From the NCBI GenBank assembly GCA_964537055.1, contig CAZHYV010000004.1:62001-126000 (forward strand): a DNA stretch of 64,000 nucleotides, in the 5' to 3' direction. Positions 35,841 to 45,480 of the stretch are shown here, one piece after another. The notes beneath the pieces were generated by a model. That model made no database searches, was not told the origin of the DNA, and worked only from the letters and a program-made list of their open reading frames with translations. The first letter of the stretch is position 1; every line of letters starts with the position of its first letter. This DNA is from CAZHYV01 sp964537055 (GTDB lineage: Bacteria; Myxococcota_A; Polyangia; Palsa-1104; JAEUJZ01). The position numbers were made by a program, and so were the translations under genes.

Positions 35841-38800
35841 TTACGCAGAGGCTTTCGCTTTTTCTTCTGCGCTCTTTTGATTGCGAAGGCGTCTTTTTTG
35901 CGAATCAATCACATCCGCAATCACGGAGATAATCTCATTCGGCTCGATGGGCTTTGCGACAAACATCTGAAATCCTGCTGCTAAGGCCCTTACTCGATCC
36001 TCGACACGCACATGGGCTGTCAGTGCAATGGCAGGAATTCTCGATTGTTTGTCGCTGAACAAAGACCGCACCTTCCGAATAAAGGTATAGCCATCCTCTT
36101 CGGGCATTGCCAAATCGGATACGATCACATCAAAGGGAACATGCTTAAGATGTTCATAGGCTTCCTTCGCACTTGTAGCCGCCTGGACAGTCGCACCACA
36201 ACTTTTCAAAAGGGCTTGCAGCATAGACAAAATGTCTGGCGCGTCATCAACAATCAGAATGGAACTTCCATCTAAACGCACAGAGGGATCTATGGATGAT
36301 TCTACCATCATGGAGATGTGCTTTTCGGGGAGCGCTGTACGAGATATCGACTTTTTAGACTTTTCACTTTTTGGTAGGGTGACAATAAACGTGGCGCCTT
36401 TGCCCTTCCCTTCACTCTCTGCAACGATCTTTCCCCCGTGCAGTTCAACCAAATGCCTTACGATAGAGAGTCCTAACCCAAGACCGCTATGCTTCCGAGT
36501 AATTGTTCCATCCGCTTGACGGAATCGATCAAAGACATAGGGTAAAAAGTCAGAGGGAATTCCTTCTCCTGTATCCTTCACTTGGATGCAGACCTGTTTT
36601 TTCTCTTCTTTGACCTCAACAAAAACATCTCCTCCTCTGGGAGTAAACTTAACCGCATTTGATAGGAGATTCCACACGATCTGTTGAAGCCTACCAGCAT
36701 CGGCATCAATGGGATCAATCTCTGAGTCGATTCTACCGTGAACCGTGATCTCTTTTGATTGCAAAGCTGGTTTAAGTGCATCAAGAGCTGCTTGAACCAC
36801 TTCATCGCATTTTACCTTAGATATTTTCAGCCTCAGTTTTCCAGTGATGATCCTAGAAACATCTAAAATATCCTCGATCAGCTGAGCTTGCGATCTTGCA
36901 TTTCTCTCGATAGTCTCCACCGCTGTAGAGAAGGTTGTGGGGTCGCCACTATCCGTCCTTAGCATATGGACCCAGCCCATGATTGCCGTAAGTGGGGTTC
37001 TGAGCTCGTGGGAAACCGTAGCCAGAAACTCATCCTTCATCCGATTGGTTCTCTCTGCTTCGGCCCGCGCCTTTTGTTCTTGTTCTAGTAGAGCAAGCCG
37101 CTCCTCTTCTACTCTCTTTATCTCATGCATATCCGTGATGGTACCTACCCATTCGCGAACGTATCCGTCCCCCGAAAGCAAAGGCACTGCTCGAATAAAC
37201 ACGTAACGATATTGGGAGTCTTTTGCCCGAAAGAGACGACCTTCGATTTCATAGAGGCTACGTTCTTCCATGGCTTGATCGAACCTTGCCTTGATCTTTG
37301 CTTGATCCTCCTCTAAAAACATAGAGAGCCACCCAAGATTTTGTTGCTCTTTAAAGTTCTGTCCCGTAAACATTTCCCATGAAAGTTGAGGAGTCACAAA
37401 ATTGCCTTTTGCATCTGCAGTCCAGACTACGGCTGCGGTGGCAGCGACCAAGGATCGAAATCGCTCTTCGCTCAGACGTAAGGCTTGCTCAGCCAAAAGT
37501 TTCTCGGTACTGTCGACAAAAATACCCACAGCCCCTTGTTGTATCCCTTCACTATTAAAAATGGGGGTTACGTTTCCAAACAACCGATGGCATCTTCCAT
37601 CATCAAAGACTACATCCATTTCAAAACCACGAATCTCTATCCCCTCCGCCGCAGCTTTTTGTAGCGGAAGCTCTTTGCAGGGAATCTCTTTTCCATCCCT
37701 CATGACCCGGAAATGGGGAGGGCATTCTCCGGCAGGTGCACTCTTCGATTGATTGGTTCCAGGTTCCATTCGCAAAAGCTCGTACGCTGCTGAGTTCCCA
37801 GTGATACGTCTGCTTTCCTTATCATGAGAAATCCAGACGCACGCAGGAACAGAATTCATAAGAATCTCCAGCTCCTGTGCACGAGCCCGCTCTCGTTCTT
37901 CACTTCGTTTTAAGGCTTCGTTTGATTTTTTATGTTCGGTAATGTCTTGAATGATCCCTAGAATCTGCTCAGGTTTACCATCGCTTGCTCGAGAAAAAAC
38001 CACGGCTCGATTGCGAAGCCAGATGTAGTTCCCTTCTGCATTCCGCATACGGTACTCTATCTCTACAACCTCAAAATCCTCCAGGGCCTCAAAACGTTTG
38101 TAGCTCTCCGCCATTCTTTCAACATCATCCGGATGGATCAATGAATAATCTGCGCTCCCTTCTATCGTATCCATTGTGATTGGATCACCAAGGATGTGTT
38201 GACCCGCTCGATTTACATATAAATTCCTTCGCTTGCATAAGTCGTACACATAAATAATATCTGGCGTAGCTTCGGCAATCCTTTGAAATAGCAAACGGTT
38301 TCTTGCTGATTCTTCTTGGGCTTGTTTTCTCTCTGTAAGATCAACAACAAAACCAATTGAACCCTGCTTTGCACTACGTAACTTTGAGATTTCAATTCTC
38401 ACAGGAATTCGTCGGCCGTCTTTACGGAAATACTCCTTTTCGTAAATAATTTCCTCAGGTTGTGCTTGGCTACCCATATATATTTCAGAAGACGTTAAGA
38501 GCATTGCAGCATTCTCATTGGCGTGCAAGTGATGCCAGTTTACTCTTCCTGTACGCAGGTCTTCCTTGGTATATCCAAATAGATGTAAAAATGCCTCATT
38601 GGCGATTTTGATGTTTCCTTCTGCATCATTAAGGACAATTCCTACCGGGTTTTCTTCCAGAAGAGAGTACAACTGGGCTTCTCGCTCTCTAAGCATCTCT
38701 TCGATATACTTCTTATCAGTAATATCGGCGCCAACCCCTGTTAATCTGATAGGCTTTCCCTGCTCATCGAAGAAGGCCTGTCCTCTTGCAGAAATCCAGT

Positions 38801-39971
38801 GGATGCTCCCATCTAACCAGATTGTACGAAACTCTACTTGGAAATCTCCACCATTTTCAAAGGCAACCCGCTGTGCATTTCTAACAACCTCGACATCCTG
38901 GGGAACAAGGCATTCTGCAAACTCCTCGAACGTACCCTGAAACATTCCCTCGGGACGACCAAAGATGGTAGTTGCTGTTCCTTCGGGCCAAAAAATTTTT
39001 CCAGGAATATCTTGATCCCAACAGCCCATTTTTCCAGCCCTTAAGGCAAGTTTTAGTCTTTCTGCACTTTCGGAAAGCGCTTTTTCTATCTTTTTCTGGG
39101 CGCGTAGATCACTGCAGCAGTAGGCAATCATCGGTGTTGTAGACAAAAGAGGCTCAATGGAAAAAACTCGGCTTTGAACCTCAAACCACTCTCCGGTTTT
39201 CATATGTTTCAGTTGACCCTCCAAAGAAGTGGGCATTTTTTGTAAAGAGCCCCGCTCTTTTACAGTAGGTTCCGAGACTGAGGGAGGAGAAAAACATGCA
39301 TGGATGCTTAATTCTGAAAAAGATTCTCGCCCAGAAAGTCCTATCATCTTTTTCCCGGTCTCATTCAGGTAAAGGATCTGCCCCTCCAGACTAGTTAAGG
39401 CGATAAAATCATTACTTTTTTCTAGAAGAGAGTAAAATGCATGCCTCTCGCTTTCTAACTTTTTGATCGGTGTAATTTCTCTAACGATGCCGATCATCTT
39501 TTGTGCATAACCTTGAGGATTGTAAACGACCATCCCTTGATCCTCGAGCCACCGAACAGAACCATCTTCTTCCAAAACTCGGTACTGGAGGTGAAACGAA
39601 CCGGTTTGCCCAATCGCATAGCTTTGCTTATGGTTCACAAGCAAACGATCGTCTTTGTGAATCTTGGACAAGTAGGTTTGATAATTCCTTGGTTCTCCCT
39701 GACCGATGCTTAGTAATTTTTCTGCCTCTGATAGGAATCTCATCTCTCCTGAATGCAGATCCCGCTCCCATATCCCAACACCCGCGTGATTTAAGGCTTT
39801 TTCAAGAAAAGAGTTATCCCACCCAAATTGCCTAAGCTTTTTACGATTCTGTTCTACTGAGAAAGCCATACGAATCAGGAAATAAGCAGAGACCGTAGTT
39901 ACAATGGTTACAAGAAGAACCAACCACTCGCCTGCAATTCCTTGGCCAAAAGAAGTTACGAATAAACTCAT
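35841..39971 (-). CDS. hybrid sensor histidine kinase with seven PAS domains and C-terminal receiver
   Basis: 1376 residues. One TM helix near residues 13-35 (GEWLVLLVTIVTTVSAYFLI) anchors it; there is no periplasmic domain. Seven PAS-type units follow at about residues 48-170, 178-290, 300-420, 430-550, 555-690, 705-835 and 838-960, several ending in the PAC tail (IVREIT, VGADIT, VVDLTERK, IIQDITEHK, ITDMHEIK). Then HisKA (ATVSHELRTPLTAIMGW, phospho-His), HATPase (N box LQQIVWNLLSNAVKFTP, G boxes GEGIPSDF and SGLGLGLSIV), and a receiver domain with the phospho-Asp in VIVSDLAMPEEDG. AAGGAG lies before the ATG. No output regulator is adjacent, so the phosphorelay partner is elsewhere. Confidence 0.95.
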   Translation of the reverse strand: MSLFVTSFGQGIAGEWLVLLVTIVTTVSAYFLIRMAFSVEQNRKKLRQFGWDNSFLEKALNHAGVGIWERDLHSGEMRFLSEAEKLLSIGQGEPRNYQTYLSKIHKDDRLLVNHKQSYAIGQTGSFHLQYRVLEEDGSVRWLEDQGMVVYNPQGYAQKMIGIVREITPIKKLESERHAFYSLLEKSNDFIALTSLEGQILYLNETGKKMIGLSGRESFSELSIHACFSPPSVSEPTVKERGSLQKMPTSLEGQLKHMKTGEWFEVQSRVFSIEPLLSTTPMIAYCCSDLRAQKKIEKALSESAERLKLALRAGKMGCWDQDIPGKIFWPEGTATTIFGRPEGMFQGTFEEFAECLVPQDVEVVRNAQRVAFENGGDFQVEFRTIWLDGSIHWISARGQAFFDEQGKPIRLTGVGADITDKKYIEEMLREREAQLYSLLEENPVGIVLNDAEGNIKIANEAFLHLFGYTKEDLRTGRVNWHHLHANENAAMLLTSSEIYMGSQAQPEEIIYEKEYFRKDGRRIPVRIEISKLRSAKQGSIGFVVDLTERKQAQEESARNRLLFQRIAEATPDIIYVYDLCKRRNLYVNRAGQHILGDPITMDTIEGSADYSLIHPDDVERMAESYKRFEALEDFEVVEIEYRMRNAEGNYIWLRNRAVVFSRASDGKPEQILGIIQDITEHKKSNEALKRSEERERARAQELEILMNSVPACVWISHDKESRRITGNSAAYELLRMEPGTNQSKSAPAGECPPHFRVMRDGKEIPCKELPLQKAAAEGIEIRGFEMDVVFDDGRCHRLFGNVTPIFNSEGIQQGAVGIFVDSTEKLLAEQALRLSEERFRSLVAATAAVVWTADAKGNFVTPQLSWEMFTGQNFKEQQNLGWLSMFLEEDQAKIKARFDQAMEERSLYEIEGRLFRAKDSQYRYVFIRAVPLLSGDGYVREWVGTITDMHEIKRVEEERLALLEQEQKARAEAERTNRMKDEFLATVSHELRTPLTAIMGWVHMLRTDSGDPTTFSTAVETIERNARSQAQLIEDILDVSRIITGKLRLKISKVKCDEVVQAALDALKPALQSKEITVHGRIDSEIDPIDADAGRLQQIVWNLLSNAVKFTPRGGDVFVEVKEEKKQVCIQVKDTGEGIPSDFLPYVFDRFRQADGTITRKHSGLGLGLSIVRHLVELHGGKIVAESEGKGKGATFIVTLPKSEKSKKSISRTALPEKHISMMVESSIDPSVRLDGSSILIVDDAPDILSMLQALLKSCGATVQAATSAKEAYEHLKHVPFDVIVSDLAMPEEDGYTFIRKVRSLFSDKQSRIPAIALTAHVRVEDRVRALAAGFQMFVAKPIEPNEIISVIADVIDSQKRRLRNQKSAEEKAKASA

Positions 39972-40347
39972 GGAGTCTCCTTGATTTACGCCTATCTGCC
40001 TCAGAGGCTTTCTGTCTGCTGAATCTTGTACCTGTGGGGTAAAAGCCTGAGACTACAGATTTTCTCGACGCATGTAAGATTGCAACTTACTTATATAACG
40101 ACCTTCATAAAAATGTAAGGAATATCTTTGGTCTTTCTTACCTTACCAATCGAAATGCTTTCTTAGAACACTTTTCAAAATACTGTGATCCCTGTGATTA
40201 TGGCAACTACTTTTGAAGTATCGACCAAACCTTATGATAGCTCTCTGTAAGTGCTACAGAACCTAACGATTACATTTGCCTTCATACATTCTTTCTGTGC
40301 GATGGAGAATTGACGGCAGCCCTAAAAATTAGGTAGATTCTCGCTCT
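39972..40347. other. 376-bp intergenic region between divergent hybrid-kinase and gltX genes
   Basis: Divergent promoter region without a plausible gene. AT-rich in the middle. The only structure noticed is a short inverted repeat TCTGTA-AGTGC-TACAGA at 40244-40260, about 90 nt before gltX. No clear -35/-10 pair stands out and I could not fit a tRNA or known riboswitch. Confidence 0.6.
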
Positions 40348-41829
40348 ATGCATCCATCTGACCCTACTGTTCGAGTTCGAATTGCTCCTTCTCCTACGGG
40401 CGATCCCCATGTAGGAACCGCTTACATTGCCCTGTTTAATTATGTATTTGCCAAAAAGAATCAGGGACAATTTATCCTGCGGATTGAAGATACCGATCAA
40501 ACGCGATCAACCAAAGAGAGTGAAACCGCTATTTTACGAGCCCTACATTGGGTAGGACTCGCCTGGGACGAGGGACCTGATGTGGGTGGACCTTACGGGC
40601 CTTACCGGCAATCAGAACGGACATCTATCTACCAAGAACATGCCGATAGTCTGGTCAAAAAGGGAGCAGCCTACCCCTGTTTTTGTACTGCAGAAAGGCT
40701 TGAGGCCTTGCGCCGCACACAGCGAGCGGAGGGAAAACCCCCAGGGTATGATCGTCTGTGCCGCTTCCTTCCCAAAGAAGAAGTAAGCGCTCGTCTCAAG
40801 CAAGGGGAGACCCACGTGATTCGGCTTGCTATGCCTACTCAGGGGCAAACCTCCTTTAAAGATGGGTTGAGGGGCGAGATCATCATTGAGAATGAAACTA
40901 TTGACGATCAGGTTTTGTTAAAATCCGATGGATTTCCCACGTACCATTTGGCCAATGTGGTTGATGATCACTTGATGAAAATTACCCATGTGATTCGTGC
41001 AGAGGAATGGATCGTCTCCACACCAAAGCATGTGCAGCTTTACAAGGCTTTTGGTTGGCAAGCACCCTTGTTCTTCCATATGCCGCTATTGCGCAATCCA
41101 GACCGTTCGAAGATTTCCAAGCGAAAAAACCCTGTTTCTCTTGATTATTACCGGGACGCAGGATTTTTTCCTGAGGCCTTGCTCAATTTTCTCGCTTTGA
41201 TGGGATTTTCGTTTGGTGAGAACCGTGAAAAGTTTTCGTTACAAGAAATGATTGGGGTCTTTGATTTTAGCAAGCTCCACACGGGTGAGCCTGTCTTCGA
41301 TTTGAAAAAACTCACTTGGCTCAACAGCCTTTACTTACGGGAAATGCCCCCCAAAGAACTTCTTCGCCGGCTTCGTGAGTGGAGACTTTCGGACGAATAC
41401 TTGCTTCGGCTATTACCTTTAGAACAAGAGCGTATCGAGGTCCTTAGCGAATTCATCCCAGCGGTTAGCTTCTTTTTGTCGGGAGATTTGGATTTCTCTT
41501 CTGTGGCTCGTCAGATGGTTCCAAAAGGAAAAGATGCACAAACCACAGCGCAAGTTCTCTCAGAGCTGGTTGAGCATTTAGAAGAACAAACCAAAACCGG
41601 ATTTACCCATGCAAACCTAGAGCCAGCTTGTCGAAGCTTTGCCGAAAAAGCCGGCTGGAAGACGAAAGAGCTTTTTATGGCGATACGCCTGGGCATCACC
41701 GGCCGCACCGCCGCACCTCCCCTGTTTGATACCATGGAAGTGCTGGGCAAGGACCTTACCCGGCGACGTCTTCGTCTTGCCGCCCAAGCCTTGCTTGCAC
41801 TACCTTTGGAAACGAATCCAGTCGGGTAA
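40348..41829 (+). CDS. gltX: glutamyl-tRNA synthetase
   Basis: Charges tRNA-Glu (class I synthetase). 493 residues, normal length. The HIGH-type motif appears in RIAPSPTGDPHVGTAY and the KMSKS-type motif as SKISKRKNPVSL. The insertion FCTAERLEALRRTQ carries CFC, part of a GluRS zinc-like site. IRIEDTDQTRS-type text (LRIEDTDQTRST) and the anticodon-binding C-terminal helices (TWLNSLYLREMPPKEL onwards) are present. Whether it also charges tRNA-Gln (a non-discriminating enzyme) cannot be told without seeing glnS or gatCAB. Confidence 0.97.
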   Translation: MHPSDPTVRVRIAPSPTGDPHVGTAYIALFNYVFAKKNQGQFILRIEDTDQTRSTKESETAILRALHWVGLAWDEGPDVGGPYGPYRQSERTSIYQEHADSLVKKGAAYPCFCTAERLEALRRTQRAEGKPPGYDRLCRFLPKEEVSARLKQGETHVIRLAMPTQGQTSFKDGLRGEIIIENETIDDQVLLKSDGFPTYHLANVVDDHLMKITHVIRAEEWIVSTPKHVQLYKAFGWQAPLFFHMPLLRNPDRSKISKRKNPVSLDYYRDAGFFPEALLNFLALMGFSFGENREKFSLQEMIGVFDFSKLHTGEPVFDLKKLTWLNSLYLREMPPKELLRRLREWRLSDEYLLRLLPLEQERIEVLSEFIPAVSFFLSGDLDFSSVARQMVPKGKDAQTTAQVLSELVEHLEEQTKTGFTHANLEPACRSFAEKAGWKTKELFMAIRLGITGRTAAPPLFDTMEVLGKDLTRRRLRLAAQALLALPLETNPVG

Positions 41830-41973
41830 GTCCCAAGCGAATATTGAACATTTCAGTGAGGAAGAACTAAAACAGATTGCGTATTGGAACGCAGAATTTT
41901 TGGCCTTTCTTTTAAACCTTTCTAAAGAAGAGCTAGGAATTTCCTCATCTTCCTAATTGGTCAATCCCTTGAA

Positions 41974-42921
41974 CTATCCCTTCCTTAGATGACGAACCTC
42001 TTGCTGAAAATTCTCAGGAGGATCTTGCGAGAACTGCATCGTTTCCCCCGTGCTAGGATGGGGAAACCCTAACGTCTGCGCATGCAGAAGCAATCGCGAG
42101 CTTTCGATGGGCTCATTCCCGTGGTTTAGATAATCGCGAATATACACGGTCTCGCCCACCAATGGGTAGCCGCGCTCTGCCATGTGAATTCGGATTTGAT
42201 GGGTCTTTCCGGTTTCCAGGCGCACTTCGCAAAGGGTGGCGCCGTGCAAGTATTCAAGGGCCTTGACCATAGTTACTGCTCGCCTAGCATCCGGGCGTCC
42301 CTCGGGATTCTTTACCGATCCTCTTAGGCCGTCCCCTCGATCTTTGATCAGGTAGGTCTCGATCTTTTGGTCAATCACCTTACCATGCGCCACGCAAATG
42401 TACTTTCGATCGATCTCGTGTTTCCGCAGCAGTTGCTGAAGGAAGATTTCAGCCGACTTGGTCTTGGCGAACATCAAAAGCCCCGATGTGTCTTTATCAA
42501 TGCGGTGAACTACATAGAGAGGAGTGCTTGTCGCAGGTCGGTTCTGTGCTCGCCAAGCCTCTCGAATTAGATCCATGGCGGTTCCTGTTTCCCCTCGCTC
42601 GTAGGGCACACTAGAAATGCCCGAGGGTTTATTCACCACAATGAGTTGAGCATCTTCGTACATAATGGCGCCTACGGCTTTTGTAGCTTCCTTTGACAGA
42701 GGAGCTTTCGCGTTCATCCGGACCTCAACAACGCCGCCTACTTTCAATCTCTTCGCGGGATCTAAAATACGGTCTTTCCCCACAAACACTTTTCCCGTCT
42801 CACACAGGTTTTTTGCTTCGCTCCAGCTGATCTGCAATCGCTTTCGCAAAACGGCAGCAATGGTCAGTCCTTGGTCAGCTTCTTCTAAAACAAATAGGCT
42901 TGTATTGGCGGGGGAACTCAT
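41974..42921 (-). CDS. RluA-family pseudouridine synthase (RluC/RluD type)
   Basis: Isomerises uridines in rRNA or tRNA. 315 residues. An N-terminal S4 RNA-binding domain (about residues 15-70) is followed by the catalytic domain with the family motif VVHRIDKDTSGLLMFAK, whose Asp is the nucleophile, and the late motif ETGKTHQIRIHMAERGYPLVGE. The target site cannot be assigned. It lies downstream of pheT on the same strand, after 51 nt. Confidence 0.93.
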   Translation of the reverse strand: MSSPANTSLFVLEEADQGLTIAAVLRKRLQISWSEAKNLCETGKVFVGKDRILDPAKRLKVGGVVEVRMNAKAPLSKEATKAVGAIMYEDAQLIVVNKPSGISSVPYERGETGTAMDLIREAWRAQNRPATSTPLYVVHRIDKDTSGLLMFAKTKSAEIFLQQLLRKHEIDRKYICVAHGKVIDQKIETYLIKDRGDGLRGSVKNPEGRPDARRAVTMVKALEYLHGATLCEVRLETGKTHQIRIHMAERGYPLVGETVYIRDYLNHGNEPIESSRLLLHAQTLGFPHPSTGETMQFSQDPPENFQQEVRHLRKG

Positions 42922-42972
42922 ATTTGTGGGCTCATGTTCATGTCTGGGCTTATTTTCGTAGGGAAACTCATA

Positions 42973-45471
42973 TTAGCGAGGCTCAATCGAAATGTGCTGC
43001 TTAAGGTGCGCAACACAGGCATCATGCGCTGCTTGTACTTCCTCATCGCGAAGTGTCTTTTCCTTCGATTGGTAAGTCAAGCTGAGGAGTAATCCCTTTT
43101 TTCCCTTGGGCACTCGGCCGGGTTCACGATAGTCCTCTAGGATGGTGACATGCGTAAGCAAAGGCTGCTTGGCACCGTAAAGGAAGCTTACCACGTCCCC
43201 TGCGGGAATATGCTCCTCCACGAAAAAGGAGAGATCCCGCTCGACTGCTGGAAACCGGGCCCAAGGTTCAAACGCAGGCTGTTTTGGCAGAGTTTCTGGT
43301 ACTCTCAGCTCAAATGCAAACGCGGGGACTTCAATGCCAAGGGCTTTACGAACATCGGGGTGAATCTCTCCAAATTCACCATAGATCATTGAAGGCTGCT
43401 CTCGAGAAAAGAGTTTTGCGGAAACCCCAGGATGAAACCACGGGGCTTCTTGTTCGGTCGTTGGCGCTGTTGCCACAGGAACACCATATAAAGTCGAGAC
43501 TAAGATTTCTACCATCCCCTTAAGCTCATAGAAATCAGCCTCCTTCTGTGTTTTCATCCAGTCTTCTTTGGTGCCTACAAGAACTCCTGCAACGTGCTGT
43601 TCTTCTAGAGGCATGTCTTTGGTTCCCGTTAAAAACACCTCGGCCACCTCAAACAAACGAACCCGCTTTTGTCCATGGCTTAGGTTGTAGGACACGGCCT
43701 CAAGCAAACCTAACAAAAGCTGCGTGCGAAGAACCGAGGCTTCTTCCCTGAGTGGATTTTGTATAAGAATTGGATTTGCTTGGGGATGATCCTTAGGAAG
43801 CTGAAGCACGTCAAGCCGTTTTACTGAGCTAAAGGGGAGGGTTTGAATCTCGGTTAACCCCAAACTAACGCATACATCTTGTGTCTTCTCAACAGCAACC
43901 TTTTTTGCTTGGGCTTTCTGTATCGAAGCAAAATTCACTGGCATGCTCATTTTGGGAAGCGTTCCTTCGATATGCTCATACCCCCAAAGACGACCAATTT
44001 CCTCGACAAGATCAATAGGTTTTGAAATATCAGGTCGATACGTCGGAACCTGTACAGCGAACACAACCTCACCGGATGGAGAGTTACCTAACTTTTTCTC
44101 CTGGGAAAAGCGTTTGGTTACCTTCATTCCCAGGAGAGTAAGTATCTGCTCCTGTTCTTGTTCTGAAATTGTAGTACCTAGCAAAGCCTGGGTTTTGCTG
44201 GGCAGCAATTCTACTTCGACCGGAGGAATTGGAACCTGGTAAAGGTCCAAGGGGTCTTTGGCCAATTGGCCACCCGCACTGTGCAAGATCATTTTCGCGC
44301 AATCGTTTCCTGCCCATACTAGACCTTCGTTGGGATCCACCCCTCGCTCGAAGCGATAACTCGCATCCGTTTGCAGTTTCTGCGATTTTGCTGTCTTCCG
44401 GATCACATCTGGAGAAAAATACGCCGTCTCCAAAAGCACCTGTTTTGTGTGCTCATCAACCTGGCTATTCTTCCCCCCCATAATCCCTGCAAGCGCGATG
44501 GGATCTGCCCCTGCAGCAATCACAACATCCTCTTTACTAAGTTCACGCACAGAACCATCTAGCAATTCTATATGCGTCGTTGATGCTTTCTTAGTAACAA
44601 TCACCGAAGAGCCTAGGCTCTTCACCTTCTCTAGATCAAAAGCATGTAACGGATTCCCCCATTTCAGCATCGCCAATTGGGTCGCATCCACAATATTATT
44701 GATCGGACGAAGCCCAAGTCTTGTGAGTAGTATTTGCGTCTGAAACGGACTTGGTTTTACCTGGACATCCTGAAGGACAAAGGCTCGGTAGCGTGGGCAG
44801 GCTATCGTATCCTCGATATGTACGGTTACCAAGTCTTTTGTAATAGCCAAGCCTGTAGGAGGTAGCCCAACGGCCAAAGAATTCAGCGTAGCCCCTTGAT
44901 GATAAAACAGAGCTGCCACTTCGCGAGCAACACCTACGTGACCCAAGCAGTCTGCACGGTTGGGGGTGATGTTTATTTCAAAAATGATATCAGGAAGACC
45001 CGCTTTTTTGGCAAAATCATCGCCAGGCTGCAGTCCCTCCTCTTTATCCAGAAGCAGAAGTCCCTCGGCTTGCTCTGAAAGCCCAAGTTCTGTCGCCGAG
45101 CACAACATCCCGGGAGAAGCAATGCCCCGAACCTCTTTGGTAGAGAGCGTAATCCCCGACGGGAGCATTGCCCCTGGCTTCGCCCAAAGGACATACTTGT
45201 TTGAGCCTGGAGCTGGAACATTCCTTGCTCCACAGACAACTTGCGTTACGCTGTGCCCATCGAACACATCGACCAGACTAAGTTTTTCCGCATGAGGATG
45301 GGGACGTTTTCCTAGGACCTCCGCAAGAATGACAGAAGATAAACTTTTCCCTACATGGGTCATCCCCTCCACCTCAAGCCCGGCCATCGTAAGCTTTTCC
45401 GCAATCGCTGCAAACTTAATCGTTTCAGGGAGACTCACCAGCTCTTTTAACCATGATAAAGATACCTTCAT
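42973..45471 (-). CDS. pheT: phenylalanyl-tRNA synthetase beta subunit
   Basis: 832 residues, the long bacterial form. Domains in order: B1 and a tRNA-binding EMAP-like domain (VILAEVLGKRPHPHAEKLSLVDV), B3/B4 editing region, B5 (helix-turn-helix fold), the catalytic-like module (RFERGVDPN, YRPDISKPIDLVEEIGRLWGYE) and a C-terminal FDX-ACB anticodon-binding domain (WARFPAVERDLSFFVEE). Follows pheS after 9 nt; together they form the heterotetramer. Confidence 0.98.
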   Translation of the reverse strand: MKVSLSWLKELVSLPETIKFAAIAEKLTMAGLEVEGMTHVGKSLSSVILAEVLGKRPHPHAEKLSLVDVFDGHSVTQVVCGARNVPAPGSNKYVLWAKPGAMLPSGITLSTKEVRGIASPGMLCSATELGLSEQAEGLLLLDKEEGLQPGDDFAKKAGLPDIIFEINITPNRADCLGHVGVAREVAALFYHQGATLNSLAVGLPPTGLAITKDLVTVHIEDTIACPRYRAFVLQDVQVKPSPFQTQILLTRLGLRPINNIVDATQLAMLKWGNPLHAFDLEKVKSLGSSVIVTKKASTTHIELLDGSVRELSKEDVVIAAGADPIALAGIMGGKNSQVDEHTKQVLLETAYFSPDVIRKTAKSQKLQTDASYRFERGVDPNEGLVWAGNDCAKMILHSAGGQLAKDPLDLYQVPIPPVEVELLPSKTQALLGTTISEQEQEQILTLLGMKVTKRFSQEKKLGNSPSGEVVFAVQVPTYRPDISKPIDLVEEIGRLWGYEHIEGTLPKMSMPVNFASIQKAQAKKVAVEKTQDVCVSLGLTEIQTLPFSSVKRLDVLQLPKDHPQANPILIQNPLREEASVLRTQLLLGLLEAVSYNLSHGQKRVRLFEVAEVFLTGTKDMPLEEQHVAGVLVGTKEDWMKTQKEADFYELKGMVEILVSTLYGVPVATAPTTEQEAPWFHPGVSAKLFSREQPSMIYGEFGEIHPDVRKALGIEVPAFAFELRVPETLPKQPAFEPWARFPAVERDLSFFVEEHIPAGDVVSFLYGAKQPLLTHVTILEDYREPGRVPKGKKGLLLSLTYQSKEKTLRDEEVQAAHDACVAHLKQHISIEPR

Positions 45472-45480
45472 TTTATCCCC

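Noticed and set aside
41639..41829. Plus-strand frame overlapping the 3' end of gltX
   Set aside because: Within gltX it is a shadow frame with unnatural composition; only the part beyond the gltX stop looks coding-like and is reported separately.
44084..44743. Several plus-strand frames inside pheT
   Set aside because: All lie opposite the complete PheT reading frame and have no start signals or family motifs.
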